NCBI GenBank assembly: GCA_014529385.2 | Contig: CM043957.1 | Location: forward strand, 68,072,503 to 68,136,502 | Direction: 5' to 3' | Length of the DNA: 64,000 nucleotides | Source of the DNA: Adiantum capillus-veneris | Lineage: Eukaryota; Streptophyta; Polypodiopsida; Polypodiales; Pteridaceae | Part shown: positions 49,951-59,815 of the stretch, piece after piece | Layout: each line of letters begins with the position of its first letter | Numbering within the stretch: position 1 is the first letter of the stretch | The notes under the pieces: model-generated | Databases searched by the model: none | Told to the model about the DNA's origin: nothing | What the model saw: the letters and a program-made list of their open reading frames with translations, nothing else | Translations under genes and position numbers: made by a program

Positions 49951-50352
49951 CACACACACACGTAAACATAAATCTGTATTTAGTCTTTCTCTTTAAATGA
50001 GAGAGACATTTTTGTTCTATGTAAGTTTTGTTCTCATAGGCCGCATTGGCCTCTTGAGATGTCAATATAGTGTCTTTTTCTTTTTGACCCTTTTTATAAT
50101 CCATTCAAAATAGAAGCTTCTTTATTTTTGGTTATGCGTGTTTCTCTTGATTGTGGGTTTGTGCAGCCATTTTAGTCTCTTTGAGACCCTTTTTATGGTA
50201 CACAAGTTCAGATGTTCTGACCTTATGAATGAGTGTTCACTGCAGGCAAACCTGTGTTATTTTCAAGGAGCATCTTTTATTAACTTAGTTTGGGATCAGG
50301 AGTGTAGGTTTTAATGTGATCAAGATAATGCTATAGTCTACTTTTCATGCAG

Positions 50353-50973
50353 GTGAAACATATCAAAGAAGCTGTAGAAGATGCTGGATTTGATGCAGAG
50401 ATTTTGGGCGGAGATGTTGCATCATCTGTTCCAGGTATAAACAAGTCTAGAGCAACTGGTTGCGTCAGAATCACAGGTCTTAGCTGTGCGGCATGTGTTG
50501 GTTCTGTGGAGAGGCTATTATTCTCGCTCAATGGTGTAAGTGCAGCATCCGTGAGCCTAGCTGCAGGCATCGGTGAAGTGACCTATGATCGTCATATTGT
50601 TGACAAACCTCAGATTATACATGCTATCAGTGAGGCAGGGTTTGAGGCTGAATTTATTGAAAATGGAAGAAAAAATAAGGTGTGTTTAGCAATTGCAGGG
50701 ATGACTTCTGATGAGGATGGCAAAGCTGTGCAAACCATGCTGCATCAACTGAAAGGAGTGAGAGAATTTGTTCTTGAGCCAATGTTGGAGAGGGCAGAGT
50801 TGACATTTGATCCAAAATATGTAAGGCTAAGAACGATTGTTGATGCTTTAGAGAGTATAGGTGGAGGAAGATTCAAAGTTTTAATATCAGATGTGCATAA
50901 TTCACACTTGTCGGATGGCAAGGGTGAAGCTAACCGTCTCTTACGGTTGTTAAGATTGAGTTTAATCTTGAGT
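50353..50973 (+). CDS. RAN1: Copper ATPase exon 2: metal-binding domains 1(end), 2, 3
   Basis: 207 residues, phase 0 at both ends (acceptor TTTTCATGCAG, donor AGT/GTAAGC at 50974). It completes domain 1 (VKHIKEAVEDAGFDAEIL) and encodes domain 2 with an intact CxxC (GLSCAACVGSVERLLFSLNG). A third, degenerate metal-binding-like domain follows (IAGMTSDEDGKAVQTMLHQL), in which the CxxC is absent, as is usual for the third repeat in RAN1/HMA5 proteins. The exon ends at the start of the first membrane segment (NRLLRLLRLSLILS). The N-terminal domains take Cu(I) from chaperones and regulate turnover. Confidence 0.92.
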
Positions 50974-51065
50974 GTAAGCTTCCTAACGATTTATACCACT
51001 TTTTTTGTCATCCTCTTTTCATGTCCCCAGATCCATATCAGGTTTATATCTTATTTTGATTGCAG

Positions 51066-51495
51066 GTTCCAATTTTATTCCTGGGTTTTATTTGCCCTCG
51101 ATTCTCTTTCTTCCATGATCTACTTACGCTACGTTGTGGGCCTTTCCTTGTAGTGGACTGGGCAAAGTGGGCTCTCGTGACTCCTGTGCAATTTATCATT
51201 GGAAGGCGCTTTTACGTGGGAGCGTATCGGTCTATCAAGAACATGTCAGCCAATATGGATGTACTGGTAGCTCTTGGAACAACATCCGCGTACATTTACT
51301 CTTTCTTCGCTTTGATCTATGCAGCAGTTACTGGACACTGGTTAGTGACGTACTTTGAGACTACTGTCATGTTGTTTAATTTCATCCTTCTTGGGAAGTA
51401 TTTGGAGGGCGTTGCAAAGGGTAAAACTTCTGAAGCTATCGGGAAGCTCTTGAAACTTGCTCCATCAGCTGCTATTCTGCTCACTTTGGATCTTG
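51066..51495 (+). CDS. RAN1: Copper ATPase exon 3: first four membrane segments
   Basis: 143 residues plus one base. The acceptor is TTGATTGCAG (51065), after a 92-bp intron, and the donor is CTTG/GTAAGC at 51496. It encodes the end of MA (VPILFLGFICP), MB (WAKWALVTPVQFIIGRRFYV), M1 (MDVLVALGTTSAYIYSFFAL) and M2 running into LLGKYLEGVAKGKTSEAIGK, a conserved P1B stretch before the actuator domain. The product so far is about 444 residues of a usual thousand or so. The TGE, CPC, DKTGT and HP motifs are not found in the remaining 12.5 kb, so the rest lies outside the window or the gene is truncated. Confidence 0.92.
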
Positions 51496-51791
51496 GTAAG
51501 CCCTTTGGGCTTATTGTCTACTGGTGATTACATTAGGACAACATGAAATCTTCTCAATCATCCCTCTTTTTGGTGCATGTTCCATTAATTCAGCATACCT
51601 ACATTGTGTTTATGCTTTCTGCTACCAGCATTTGATACTGAACTTTTTATATAGCTAGTGCACATATTTAATAATCATAGGGTTGCTGTTTTATTGTGTG
51701 GTGTGCTACTCAAGTTAATTTTATTCTTATAGGAGACTCACTTTCATCCTGCAATATCCATATCTTTTCGTTCTTGTTTGAGGGCAAACTG
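51496..51791 (+). other. Start of intron 3 of the copper ATPase
   Basis: After the GTAAGC donor the sequence is AT-rich, with no coding or repeat signal, until LINE-D copy 2. No further ATPase exon was recognised up to 64000. Confidence 0.6.
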
Positions 51792-52480
51792 AAAAGAGAA
51801 ATGAAATGAAATGAAGTGTTTAGTTACATCTATGAAAGGCCTAAAAGACCTATGAGACCAAAAAATTACATCATGAACAATGTCTAGTGCAGAGAATACA
51901 AAAGATTAAGGTAAGAAATGCTAAAATCTAAGCAAAAATGTGACCCTAAGAGTCAGCTGGTAGCATACCTCCCACTGTTAGTACCAACACATAAGCTTTC
52001 TCATGGGCCGCTGCATTGTGGCATCTTCCTCTATAAAGAACCTCGTAGGAGCTGCTCTATGCCTCTCGTTGATGGCCTTGATGCGGCCATGTGATGTGCG
52101 AGAGGGACCAGGGCGTCGAGGTCTACTAATCTTTGTAGCTCTATCTAGAAGAGTCCTATGAGCTGAAAAACGACGTGTCCTGGTGTCCTGGTGAGCACTG
52201 AGAACTACAGCTTTGGAAGAAATCTATCACCTGCCTTTGAAGAGGTCCTCTGCTAGGGTGTGTCAAGTTGTGTAATGAAGCATGTCTATACCTATGTAAC
52301 TTCAACACGAATAGCCCAGGGAACCTTGATCAGTGTAATCCATCATCCTTGATAGAAGCCAGAGGCCCTCTTTGAAGAGACAATGTCCCCGTATCTCATA
52401 GTATACTGAGCATTGACATATGTAATGTCCATCTCTAAGCTACAAAGCTCGCATACCTGCTCCTCTAGAGGTTCCGAATT
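51792..52480 (-). mobile_element. LINE-D copy 2, strongly decayed 3' part
   Basis: It starts at the same pentamer tail as copy 1 (AAATGAAATGAAATGAAG) and shares the 3' untranslated stretch (GACCTATGAGACCA, ACAATGTCTA/GTC). The minus-strand zinc region is readable across two frames (EEQVCELCSLEMD; HYICQCSVYYEIRG), matching RICQLC ... HYICHCTVYYEIRG of copy 1. Only a short GA-rich bit (AAAAGAGA) flanks its tail. Confidence 0.6.
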
Positions 52481-52875
52481 GTATCTACTTGTCTCTGTCT
52501 GTCGTGGTGACATCTTCTTCATATTCTTCTTATATCCAAGTTGAAGTGAAAATTTTCTTGAATTTTACCCACTTCATAGGTGCTTCTTTGCGTAACATAA
52601 CAATATACCACCTACTCTATGCAAAGGCCGCCTTTGGCACTTTGGAGCATTCCGAGAACCGACCTCTCAAGAAGGCGACGCCAAACTACTGTATAAACTC
52701 AAGGGCTTGATGGGTGTCTTTGCAGCCTGAAAACGTGTTAAACCTGACTGCTTGACTCCCATCCTTGAACTCCTTGGTCTTCTCGTCCATTTGTTCACTG
52801 TCAGAAGAGGACGAGCTCTCCTCCTCTAAACTGCTAGATGGCCTCACATGCCTGCTAGACTTGTTCATAAATCTG

Positions 52876-52880
<5 letters not shown>

Positions 52881-52927
<47 letters not shown>
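52881..52927. repeat. (CT)n microsatellite inside the gag fragment
   Basis: About 47 bp of CT. It falls between the serine-rich gag parts, so it expanded or arrived within coding sequence. Confidence 0.95.
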
Positions 52928-52929
<2 letters not shown>

Positions 52930-52954
52930 TCTTCCGCCCTTTCTCATGCAGCTA

Positions 52955-53300
52955 GAGGACGATTAATTGTCAGAACTCTCTGAAGATGAAGAAAAATCTG
53001 AGTCATCCTCGAAACGAACACGCTTCTTGGATCTGCTTACCGCCTCAAAATTCAATTTCTAGCCCAAATAATCGGGGAAATTCACCGATTTTCTCTTCCG
53101 AGAGTGCTTTCACCCTTTCTCATATTCTCTTTGGAGCAAGAGGACGATTAATTGTCGGAACTCTCTGAAGATGAAGGAAAAAACGAGCACGCTTCTTGGA
53201 TCTGCTTACCGCCTCAAAATTCGACTTCCGACCCAAATAACAGAGGAAATCCACCGATTTTCTCTTCCGAGAGTGTTTTAAGCCTTTTCATAACTGGTTC
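52955..53300. repeat. Two tandem units of about 185 bp
   Basis: Units begin GAGGACGATTAATTGTC at 52955 and 53140. Each contains CTCTCTGAAGATGAAG, CTTCTTGGATCTGCTTACC and TTTTCTCTTCCGAGAGTG. They are part of the gag N-terminal coding of the minus-strand element. Confidence 0.85.
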
Positions 53301-53475
53301 AGTCAAACTCTTTCTGCGAGTACAATTTCTTCTTTTCTGCACTCGACTTTTCTTTCAGCTTCCTTCCCGCTTTAAGAAGAGAACCGATGGCCTCTCGTCA
53401 TCTCAAATGAATCTCATCAATCAGGTAATTCTTCGGATGCTTCACATATTTTGGGTTTTGGGAGTACTCGATCGA

Positions 53476-53591
53476 TCTTTTTACATTTGTCAACCTCGGA
53501 GTTATATTTTGCAAGCATAATAATAAAGAAATACCGGAAGGGGTGCCAGTCTTTGGGGCCAACGCGTGTTGGCTCGGAACTTCGACGTGCC

Positions 53592-53648
<57 letters not shown>

Positions 53649-54303
53649 CATTTCATTTCATTTCTCTCTCTTGTCAAGTTCAGCGACTTTGCAGTTTCTC
53701 TTCAAGTTGCCATTGATTTCTCGCTTGGAGTGTCCAAGCCTGTAACAGTGGTATCAAAGATCAGAACGATTCTTATTGTACGGAGGATCCGATCCTTTTT
53801 GCAGCACGCATGGGTTCTCACGGAGAATCTGATAGAAACAACACCTCTCTGTGGGGAGATAAAGAGAAGATCAGTCCGGATTGGGAACTAAAGAAACCAA
53901 TGGAGATTTAGGCAAATTTTTGGTGGGGAATTTTGCTAGAGCGGAGTACAAACATCAACTGCAGGTTGACAAATGTAAAAAGATCGATCAAGTACTCCCA
54001 ATATGTGAAGCATCCGAAGAATTACTTGATTGATGAGATTCATTTGAGATGACGAGAGGCCATCGACTCTTGTCTTAAAGCGGGAAGGAAGCTGAAAGAA
54101 AAGTCGAGTGCAGAAAAGAAGAAATTGTACTCGTAGAAAGAGTTTGACTGAACCAGTTATGAAAAGGCTTAAAGCACTCTCGGAAGAGAAAATCGGTGGA
54201 TTTCCTCCGTTATTTGGGTCGGAAGTCAAATTTTGAGGCGGTAAGCAGATCCAAGAAGCGTGCTCGTTTTTTCCTTCATCTTCAGAGAGTTCCGACAATT
54301 AAT
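53476..54303 (+). repeat. Inverted LTR end, primer site and gag start
   Basis: On the + strand it holds an LTR 3' part (CGGAGTTATATTTTGC ... ending CCTGTAACA at 53747), a primer site TGGTATCAAAG (53749-53759), a gag start at ATG 53810 (MGSHGESDRNNTSLWGDKEK, stop at 53909-53911) and further gag sequence to 54303. The same two pieces occur next to it in the opposite orientation (gag part 53145-53475, LTR part 54304-54720). The order is gag, LTR, gag, LTR with the pairs inverted. Joints show 2-3 bp overlaps (CCT at about 53476, GG at about 54303). Confidence 0.8.
53594..53663. repeat. (CT)n with an embedded LINE-D pentamer tail, in the LTR
   Basis: A CT run (53594-53643) is followed by CATTTCATTTCATTTCATTT and then more CTCTCTC. 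The pentamers equal the LINE-D 3' tail. The inverted partner at 54560-54628 has the same structure, so the event came before the duplication. Confidence 0.85.
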
Positions 54304-54582
54304 CGTCCAAAAATTTGCCTAAATCTCCATTGGTTTCTTTAGTTCCCAATCCGGACTGATCTTCTCTTTATCTCCCCACAGAGAGGTGTTGTTTCTATCA
54401 GATTCTCCGTGAGAACCCATGCGTGCTGCAAAAAGGATCGGATCCTCCGTACAATAAAGAATCGTTCTGATCTTTGATACCATTGTTACAGGCTTGGACA
54501 CTCCAAGCGAGAAATCAATGGCAACTTGAAGAGAAACTGCAAAGTCGCTGAACTTGACAAGAGAGAGAAATGAAATGAAATG

Positions 54583-54629
<47 letters not shown>

Positions 54630-55098
54630 GGCACGTCGAAGTTCCGAGCCAACACGCGCTGGCCCCAAAGACTGGCACCCCTTCCGGTATTTCTTTATTA
54701 TTATGCTTGCAAAATATAACTCCGAGGGTCCAACTCTCTCCGAAACTCTATGTCCATATGCTCTCTAGAGAAGTGACCCCAAGGCCAAAATCCGTACAGT
54801 TGTGCCACATTAGTAGGTCAGCGCAAAAGGAGGGATTTCCGCATAGCTTGCCACGTTAGCATTTTGTACAGTCTGTGAAGTCATCAATCAGTGTGTGTTA
54901 CGAAAATCTGCCCAGACGTCAAGCTTTTGTGTTATTTAAGGGTTAGTCCCCTCGGCTAGTGCTATTTAAGTTGTAGGGGATTAGGTTTCTTAAACCTTAA
55001 TCCCTTAGGCCCCATCGGCCATCTTCTAGGTTCAGTTTCTTTTGTCCTCTCGGCCATGCCTTCCGAGCTGGGCACGCCACATCATCACTTCGTGACAC
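54304..55098 (-). mobile_element. Ty3 5' LTR, primer site and gag start, minus strand
   Basis: On the minus strand the LTR probably starts TGTCACGAAGTGATG near 55098 and ends CCTGTAACA at 54484, about 615 bp. A primer site TGGTATCAAAG follows (54481-54471), then gag ATG at 54420. The LTR holds a GA tract with an embedded pentamer tail (54560-54628). Its partner gag is at 53475-52481, separated by the inverted block. The LTR at 29281-29858 belongs to a related element. Confidence 0.7.
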
Positions 55099-55166
55099 AT
55101 AAGAGAGCTATATGAAGAGATGAACTCAATGTCAGGTCAACAAGGTAGAGCGCCTTAAGAAAGCTG

Positions 55167-55395
55167 TGTTACCATATACATGTGGTAGTGATGTGTGTGA
55201 ACACACTTAGGACCGTCGGGGCATTTTTCCCCTTGCTAGGAGGTTTTTTACCCCGTGCATTGTATATATGCCCATCACTCTAGGGCTATCTTATCTTTCC
55301 ATCGCACACTAAGTAATACACTCTCTGTTGTGTGCCTTGAGCTTCCTTTGTCTTCTCCAAGTTGTGTGTGTTTTCCTGTAACCGTAATTCCAACA
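55167..55395 (+). repeat. Copia-1 5' LTR
   Basis: It matches the reverse complement of 59514-59740 almost base for base, with TGTT...AACA ends. Confidence 0.9.
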
Positions 55396-55720
55396 ATTGG
55401 TATCATAGCAGGTTGCGTTCTCCCGGGCTTAGTTGCTAGTAGCTCCAACACACGCCTGCTCACTTTCTCCGATTTTTGTGAGCTTTGGCGAGTTTCTCAA
55501 GTCGACAAAGATTTTTTATTCAGGCTCATTTCGGCCTTCGTTTCCACTACAGGCAGTACTGCGCAGGCTATTTCGTCATTTTGTGCAAAAATTCTGTCAA
55601 TGTCGTATTTTGCATAACAAGTCCCTTACAATATTCTACGGTTTGTGCTATATAGCACGTGTTGTTCCCGCTTTCTTTCTCCCTTTTCGGACAGTTTTCA
55701 CATTAGGTGCAGCATTTACC

Positions 55721-56588
55721 ATGGCTGACAACAACACAAATGTGTTCAAGATGTTTGCTGCTGAGGACAGAGACTGGATGGGGACAATTACCCTATGTGG
55801 GCTTATATGATGCAACATGTTCTTGTGTTGAAGGGCGTTTGGAACATTGTGGAGGGCATTGATGTACGTCCCGGTTCTGAGGATATAGGCGATGTTGAGG
55901 ATGTTGCAGGTCTTGCTCCAAGGATTGTTGCTGTTAGAGTTGTTTTGCCTACGGCTGAGCAAGCTCATTGGGATGTAAAAGATGCGCGGGCTCATGAATT
56001 GATTGCATTGTCTATGAAGCGTCCTATTACTCTCCACATTCGTTCAGCGAAATCTGCAAAACAGGCTTGGGATATTCTGGCTAGTCTTTATGCAAGTCCC
56101 AATGAAGCAAAAATTGCATTGCTGCGTAAAGAGCTGGAGTCGAAGATTATGCATGAGGAAGATGACATGGACACTCTCCTTGCTGGTGTCAAGGATATCA
56201 ATGAGCAACTTATTTCTGTAGGTGAAGTCATTTCGGACAGTTCCCTTGTGCAGACTGTTTTTGATGTCTTGCCAGATTCTCACCAGACTTTTGCTAGTAC
56301 TTGGAGATCTATGACCAAGGAAATCCTGAAGTTGTCAAGTTTGATGCATTATGCACATTGCTTGCAAGAGTCACTTTCCAGAAAAAACAAGGCTAGACAG
56401 CGTGCAGTTAAACAAGCCTTTATTGTTGTTGAAAGAAACGGTGGTAATAGCAATGTAGCCACTTCTCATGGTTCTTCTACGAGTGGTAAATCGCATGGTC
56501 CTAATGCTTCTACTAGCAGCAATTCGTCTGGGAATTCTGGTGATAAGGGTAAAAAGAAGATGAGTTGCCATTATTGTAAAGCTAATGA
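55721..56588 (+). pseudogene. Copia-1 gag, truncated
   Basis: It starts MADNNTNVFKMFAAEDRDW at ATG 55721. A frameshift near 55780 leads into MWAYMMQHVLVLKGVWNIVE and the copia gag (UBN2-type) core: RSAKSAKQAWDILASLYASP, EEDDMDTLLAGVKDINEQL. The Ser/Gly/Asn-rich linker is followed by CHYCKAN, the first half of the zinc knuckle, at the truncation point. Copia-2 has the full knuckle (CHYCKANDHLIKSC). Confidence 0.85.
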
Positions 56589-57600
56589 AGGCCAAGGTAC
56601 TTAAAGCTCTTAACAACTTCAAGTGTCTCATTGCTGTACACAATGCATGGCTTCTCCTTATGGTTCGTTTTCACAAGCATAACCTTTGTTTTGGATTCAT
56701 TCACAATCAGCCCACTATGCAAGCAAAAGTTCTCAAGGACAACCATAAGCTTTTGTGCATCCTCTAAAGTGTGTGCTAAAAGCACTACATCATTGGCATA
56801 CAACAAAAGCATGATTACCGCATTGCAAATAGTGACCTCTTCAAGCCTTCTACTTACACCAAAACTTCTAATAAAGACTAGCAAATCAACAATAGACCAT
56901 TGCAAATGCCAAAAACTAGGTCCACAACTCTAACCGAACAATGAAAACACAAAGCTGAGCTTAGCTAACCAAATAGTGTCAGATGTATGCTGTCATTGTC
57001 ACATAAAACTAAGAGCATCAAATAAATTCATAATGAATCATGATAATCCTCAGAAGTCCTGACTCTAATAAGTAGTAACTACTACAAACAGCACACTGCA
57101 AAGTTGGCACCTGCAAGAGAGTCGCACACATTGCATTGTACCTGTATCTCTGCTAAAACCAGTCGCTCTTGGCTGCATTAAGGCGTTTTTCGAAAAGAGA
57201 GGCCTAATCGGATGAAATAGAGCAGCCCACCCACACACAACACATACACACAAACGGTACGGAACCTATCCGTACGTACTGAACTGTACGGTACGGTTGT
57301 ACTGTACCGTACCGTACGGATAGAATCTGTACGTACGTACGGATGCAACCTTGCAATTGACATATTATCTTCTCTTAGATTCGAGAAACCACAAGCATAA
57401 ACTCACTTGGCACTTTGGATTTTTTTCATCCTTCTCCAAAAATTGTTACATGGAATCATATCAAAGGCTTTCTTAAAGTCCACAAAGCAACAATACAATC
57501 GCTTGCTTTCAACCTTCTTTCCTCCGTGAGAACACGAAGAGTAACAAGATGATCAATTGTGCTATGGCATCGATGAAAACCTACTTGTTCTTTTACACGC
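56589..57600 (-). pseudogene. LINE-E: reverse transcriptase relic, interrupted
   Basis: Minus strand. 57600-57365 reads QVGFHRCHSTIDHLVTLRVL and, in another frame, CCFVDFKKAFDMIP (RT motifs). 56905-56589 reads VIMLLLYANDVVLLAHTLED (YAND for the catalytic YADD), SGLIVNESKTKVM and FKYLGL. Between them 56906-57364 is foreign and holds a GTAC-rich palindrome. The motif spacing fits a non-LTR RT, not L1 types A to C here. The YADD change and stops make it dead. Confidence 0.7.
57255..57344. repeat. GTAC-rich palindromic cluster
   Basis: An 11-bp perfect inverted pair GTACGGTACGG / CCGTACCGTAC (57286-57296, 57307-57317) with a 10-base loop. It is enclosed by CTATCC/GGATAG and flanked by further CGTACGTAC and CGGTACGG repeats. 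It lies in the segment that interrupts LINE-E. Confidence 0.85.
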
Positions 57601-57603
57601 TTG

Positions 57604-58691
57604 CCATTCTCTGGAGGACCCCTCTGACAGCATTGGAGGTAGCCATGCTACTGTGCACGAGGCTGAGTTGGCAGCTTGGGAGAGGCTATGTATGACTGAG
57701 GGTTTCAGATGTTTGGCAGTACTCCGGCTTTGTGAGGCCTCCAGACACCTTGGCCTTCTCTCGCTCGGACCGCAGAGTGGGAGGAGTGAATCTATCTCGG
57801 ATAGATCACTTTGGGAGGAGTGGCCACATCTGTGACTTGGGTGGATCAGTTTGCATTTTGGCTGGGACATCTTTTTCGAACCATGCACCAATGATCCTCA
57901 CTATGACAGAAGATGGAGGAGGGGGAGCACGATGCTACGCATCCTTGAGAGGATCTTGTTGGACTCAGAGCTCAGAGAGCGAGTGGTGGCTCTTTGGACA
58001 GAGGGTTTGGACACGCAAGATTCCCCTACTGACAGAGTGGCCTCTGGACTTGCTCAGCTTAGTCGCTTCTTTCTCCAGGAGTCTACGGCTCGCCTAGCTG
58101 CAGCGAGGGAGGAGGAGGAGCATCTCCGACGGGGCGCCTTGCAAGGATGCAGGAGCAACACCCAAACAATCCTTGGTTGGAGGAGCAGTTGCAGCAGGCT
58201 CTTCAGGAGCTTTCCAGCATAGAGGAGAGGTGCCATGAGTTTGCTTTCCATCGACAGGCGTCCAGCCAGTTGCGGAGACCTGACGGGTCAGTTGCTTTAG
58301 AGCCAGAGGATATACGTGCAGTTGCTACTGAATTTTAACGTGACCTGCTGTCAACAGAGCCTCAGTCAGAGCGCCAGGATACATGCAGAGAGCAGGTTTG
58401 GGCATAGATGCCTTGTCTTGTGACTAAGGAGATGCGCCAGAGGCTTGAGCTGCCTCTTCAACTAGAGGAGCTCCATGGGCCCTCAGAGCACTTCCTAGAG
58501 GTAGTTGTCACGGTGATGAATGTTTGACTCCCAGTTTTTTTCTTGGAGTACTGGGACTTGCTTGGCTCAGACCTTTGCAGCGCTTTTCAGTACATCTTGC
58601 ACACAGGAGAGATGCCTGACAGCATGAGTGAGGGCTTGATCTACCTCATTCCCAAGGAGGGTGGCTCCTTGGATGAGATTCGGTAGTGACA
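57604..58691 (+). pseudogene. LINE-B copy f: endonuclease to RT fragment
   Basis: It parallels copy e from about 44720 to 45870: LEDPSDSIGGSHATVHEAEL, AFSRSDRRVGGVNLSRIDHF, then the linker and the RT start MPDSMSEGLIYLIPKEGGSL. Stops and shifts are frequent. It ends at about 58691 at a Ty3 RT fragment of opposite orientation. Confidence 0.85.
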
Positions 58692-59513
58692 GCCCATGAA
58701 CTTTCGAACGAACCGCCGATAGTAAGAACACAAACCCTGAAAGCTACGAACATCATGAACATTCTTCAAATCTAACCAATCTTTGATGGTCTCAACCTTG
58801 GCCGGTTCCATTTTCACAGAGACGACGTGTCCCAAAAAGTGAATTTCAAGTAAGAAAAACTCACTCTTCTTTTCATTCACCACCAATCGATGCTACCTTG
58901 AAAAACGTGTAGCAGGTGATGTCAATGCTCTGCCTTATTCTTGGAGAATACGATGATATCGTCAAAAAAGATGCCCACAAATGACCTGTACTCTCGAAAA
59001 ATGCTATGTATCATCCTGTTAAACGTTGTAGGAGTATTTGTGAGACCAAAAGGCATCACCAAATACTCCTGAAGTTCAAAGGACGTCCTGAATGCAGTCT
59101 TGTATACATCCCCAGGAGCAATCTTGATCTGATGATAGCCACTTTTCAGGTCGATTCTACTGAAACAAGTAGAACCCTTTAACCTGTCTAGTATATCATC
59201 GATCCTTGGTATTGGAAACATGTTCTTGATGGTGATTTTATTGAGAGCCCTGTAGTCAATGCACATTCTCCAAGATCTATCTTTCTTTAGAACTAATAGC
59301 ACTGGCAAACAAAATGGTGATGTACTGGGTTGAATCAATTCTTTTTCCAACAATTCTTTCGCTTGGTTCATAATCTCTTCATTTTGGGCTCTGCTTACTT
59401 TGTAAGGTGGCCGGCTCAGTGGCGTACTTCCCGGAATCAAATCAATCTTGTGACCTTCAAGACGTTGAGGAATTAACTCCTGGTAAACCTTGTGAGAAAG
59501 AGTAAGTCTGAGC
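58692..59513 (-). pseudogene. Ty3 reverse transcriptase fragment
   Basis: The minus-strand ORF 59440-58922 has STPLSRPPYKVSRAQNEEIM, DYRALNKITIKNMFPIPRID, CFSRIDLKSGYHQIKI, MPFGLTNTPTTFNRM and VGIFFDDIIVFSK (catalytic FFDD intact). After a frame change, FLLEIHFLGHVVSVKMEPAK and DVRSFQGLCSYYRRFVRKF follow. It is cut at 59513 by the Copia-2 LTR. Its motif wording differs from the chromovirus RT at 13560-14400, so it is another lineage. Confidence 0.85.
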
Positions 59514-59740
59514 TGTTGGAATTAGGGTTGCAGAGAAACACACACAGCTTGGAGAAGACAAAGGAAGCTCAAGGCACACAATAGAGAGTGTATTACTTAG
59601 TGTGCAATGGAAAGATAGCTAGCCCTAGAGTGATGGGCGTATATACAATGCACGGGAGAAAAAACCTCCTAAAGAGGGAAAAAATGCCCCGGCGGTCCTA
59701 GTGTGTTCACACACATCACTACCACATGTATATGGTAACA
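59514..59740 (-). repeat. Copia-2 3' LTR
   Basis: 227 bp with TGTTACCATATACATGTGG at its minus-strand start and CCAACA at its end. It matches the Copia-1 LTR. Confidence 0.9.
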
Positions 59741-59815
59741 AATCCCCCCTAGAGTGATGCGGTGAACGAGAGCTGGCACATGAGTAAAGGGAAGTGCCAT
59801 GCCCTAAGGACATGA

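Larger units (their letters stand above)
22195..50352 (+). other. Intron 1 of the copper ATPase, about 28.2 kb
   Basis: Donor AAG/GTATGA and acceptor TTTTCATGCAG/GTG join exons 1 and 2 in phase 0 within a metal-binding domain. The intron holds LINE-A, a LINE-D copy, several LINE-B and LINE-C copies and Ty3 remnants. Unassigned pieces inside it include 22195-22452, 27120-27540, 34009-34360, 40231-41160 and 49962-50352. Confidence 0.85.
52481..53475 (-). pseudogene. Ty3 gag fragment with serine/acid-rich N-terminal part
   Basis: The minus-strand ORF 52868-52686 reads SSSLEEESSSSSDSEQMDEK, then VRFNTFSGCKDTHQALEFIQ. After a stop, FGVAFLRGRFSECSKVPKAA and APMKWVKFKKIF follow, matching the layout of the chromovirus gag core at 12190-12500. 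Upstream on the minus strand (53475-52955) are KKRVRFEDDSDFSSSSESSD-like acidic/basic repeats. The coding is interrupted by a (CT)n run (52881-52927) and includes two tandem units of about 185 bp (starting 52955 and 53140). Confidence 0.65.
55167..56588 (+). mobile_element. Copia-1: truncated Ty1/copia element
   Basis: 5' LTR 55167-55395 (229 bp, TGTTACCATATAC ... TTCCAACA), primer site TTGGTATCATAGC (55397-55409), then gag. The element stops at about 56588 inside the gag zinc knuckle, where unrelated LINE-E sequence begins. Pol and the 3' LTR are absent. It is the same family as Copia-2, whose LTR is 59514-59740 on the other strand. Confidence 0.88.
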
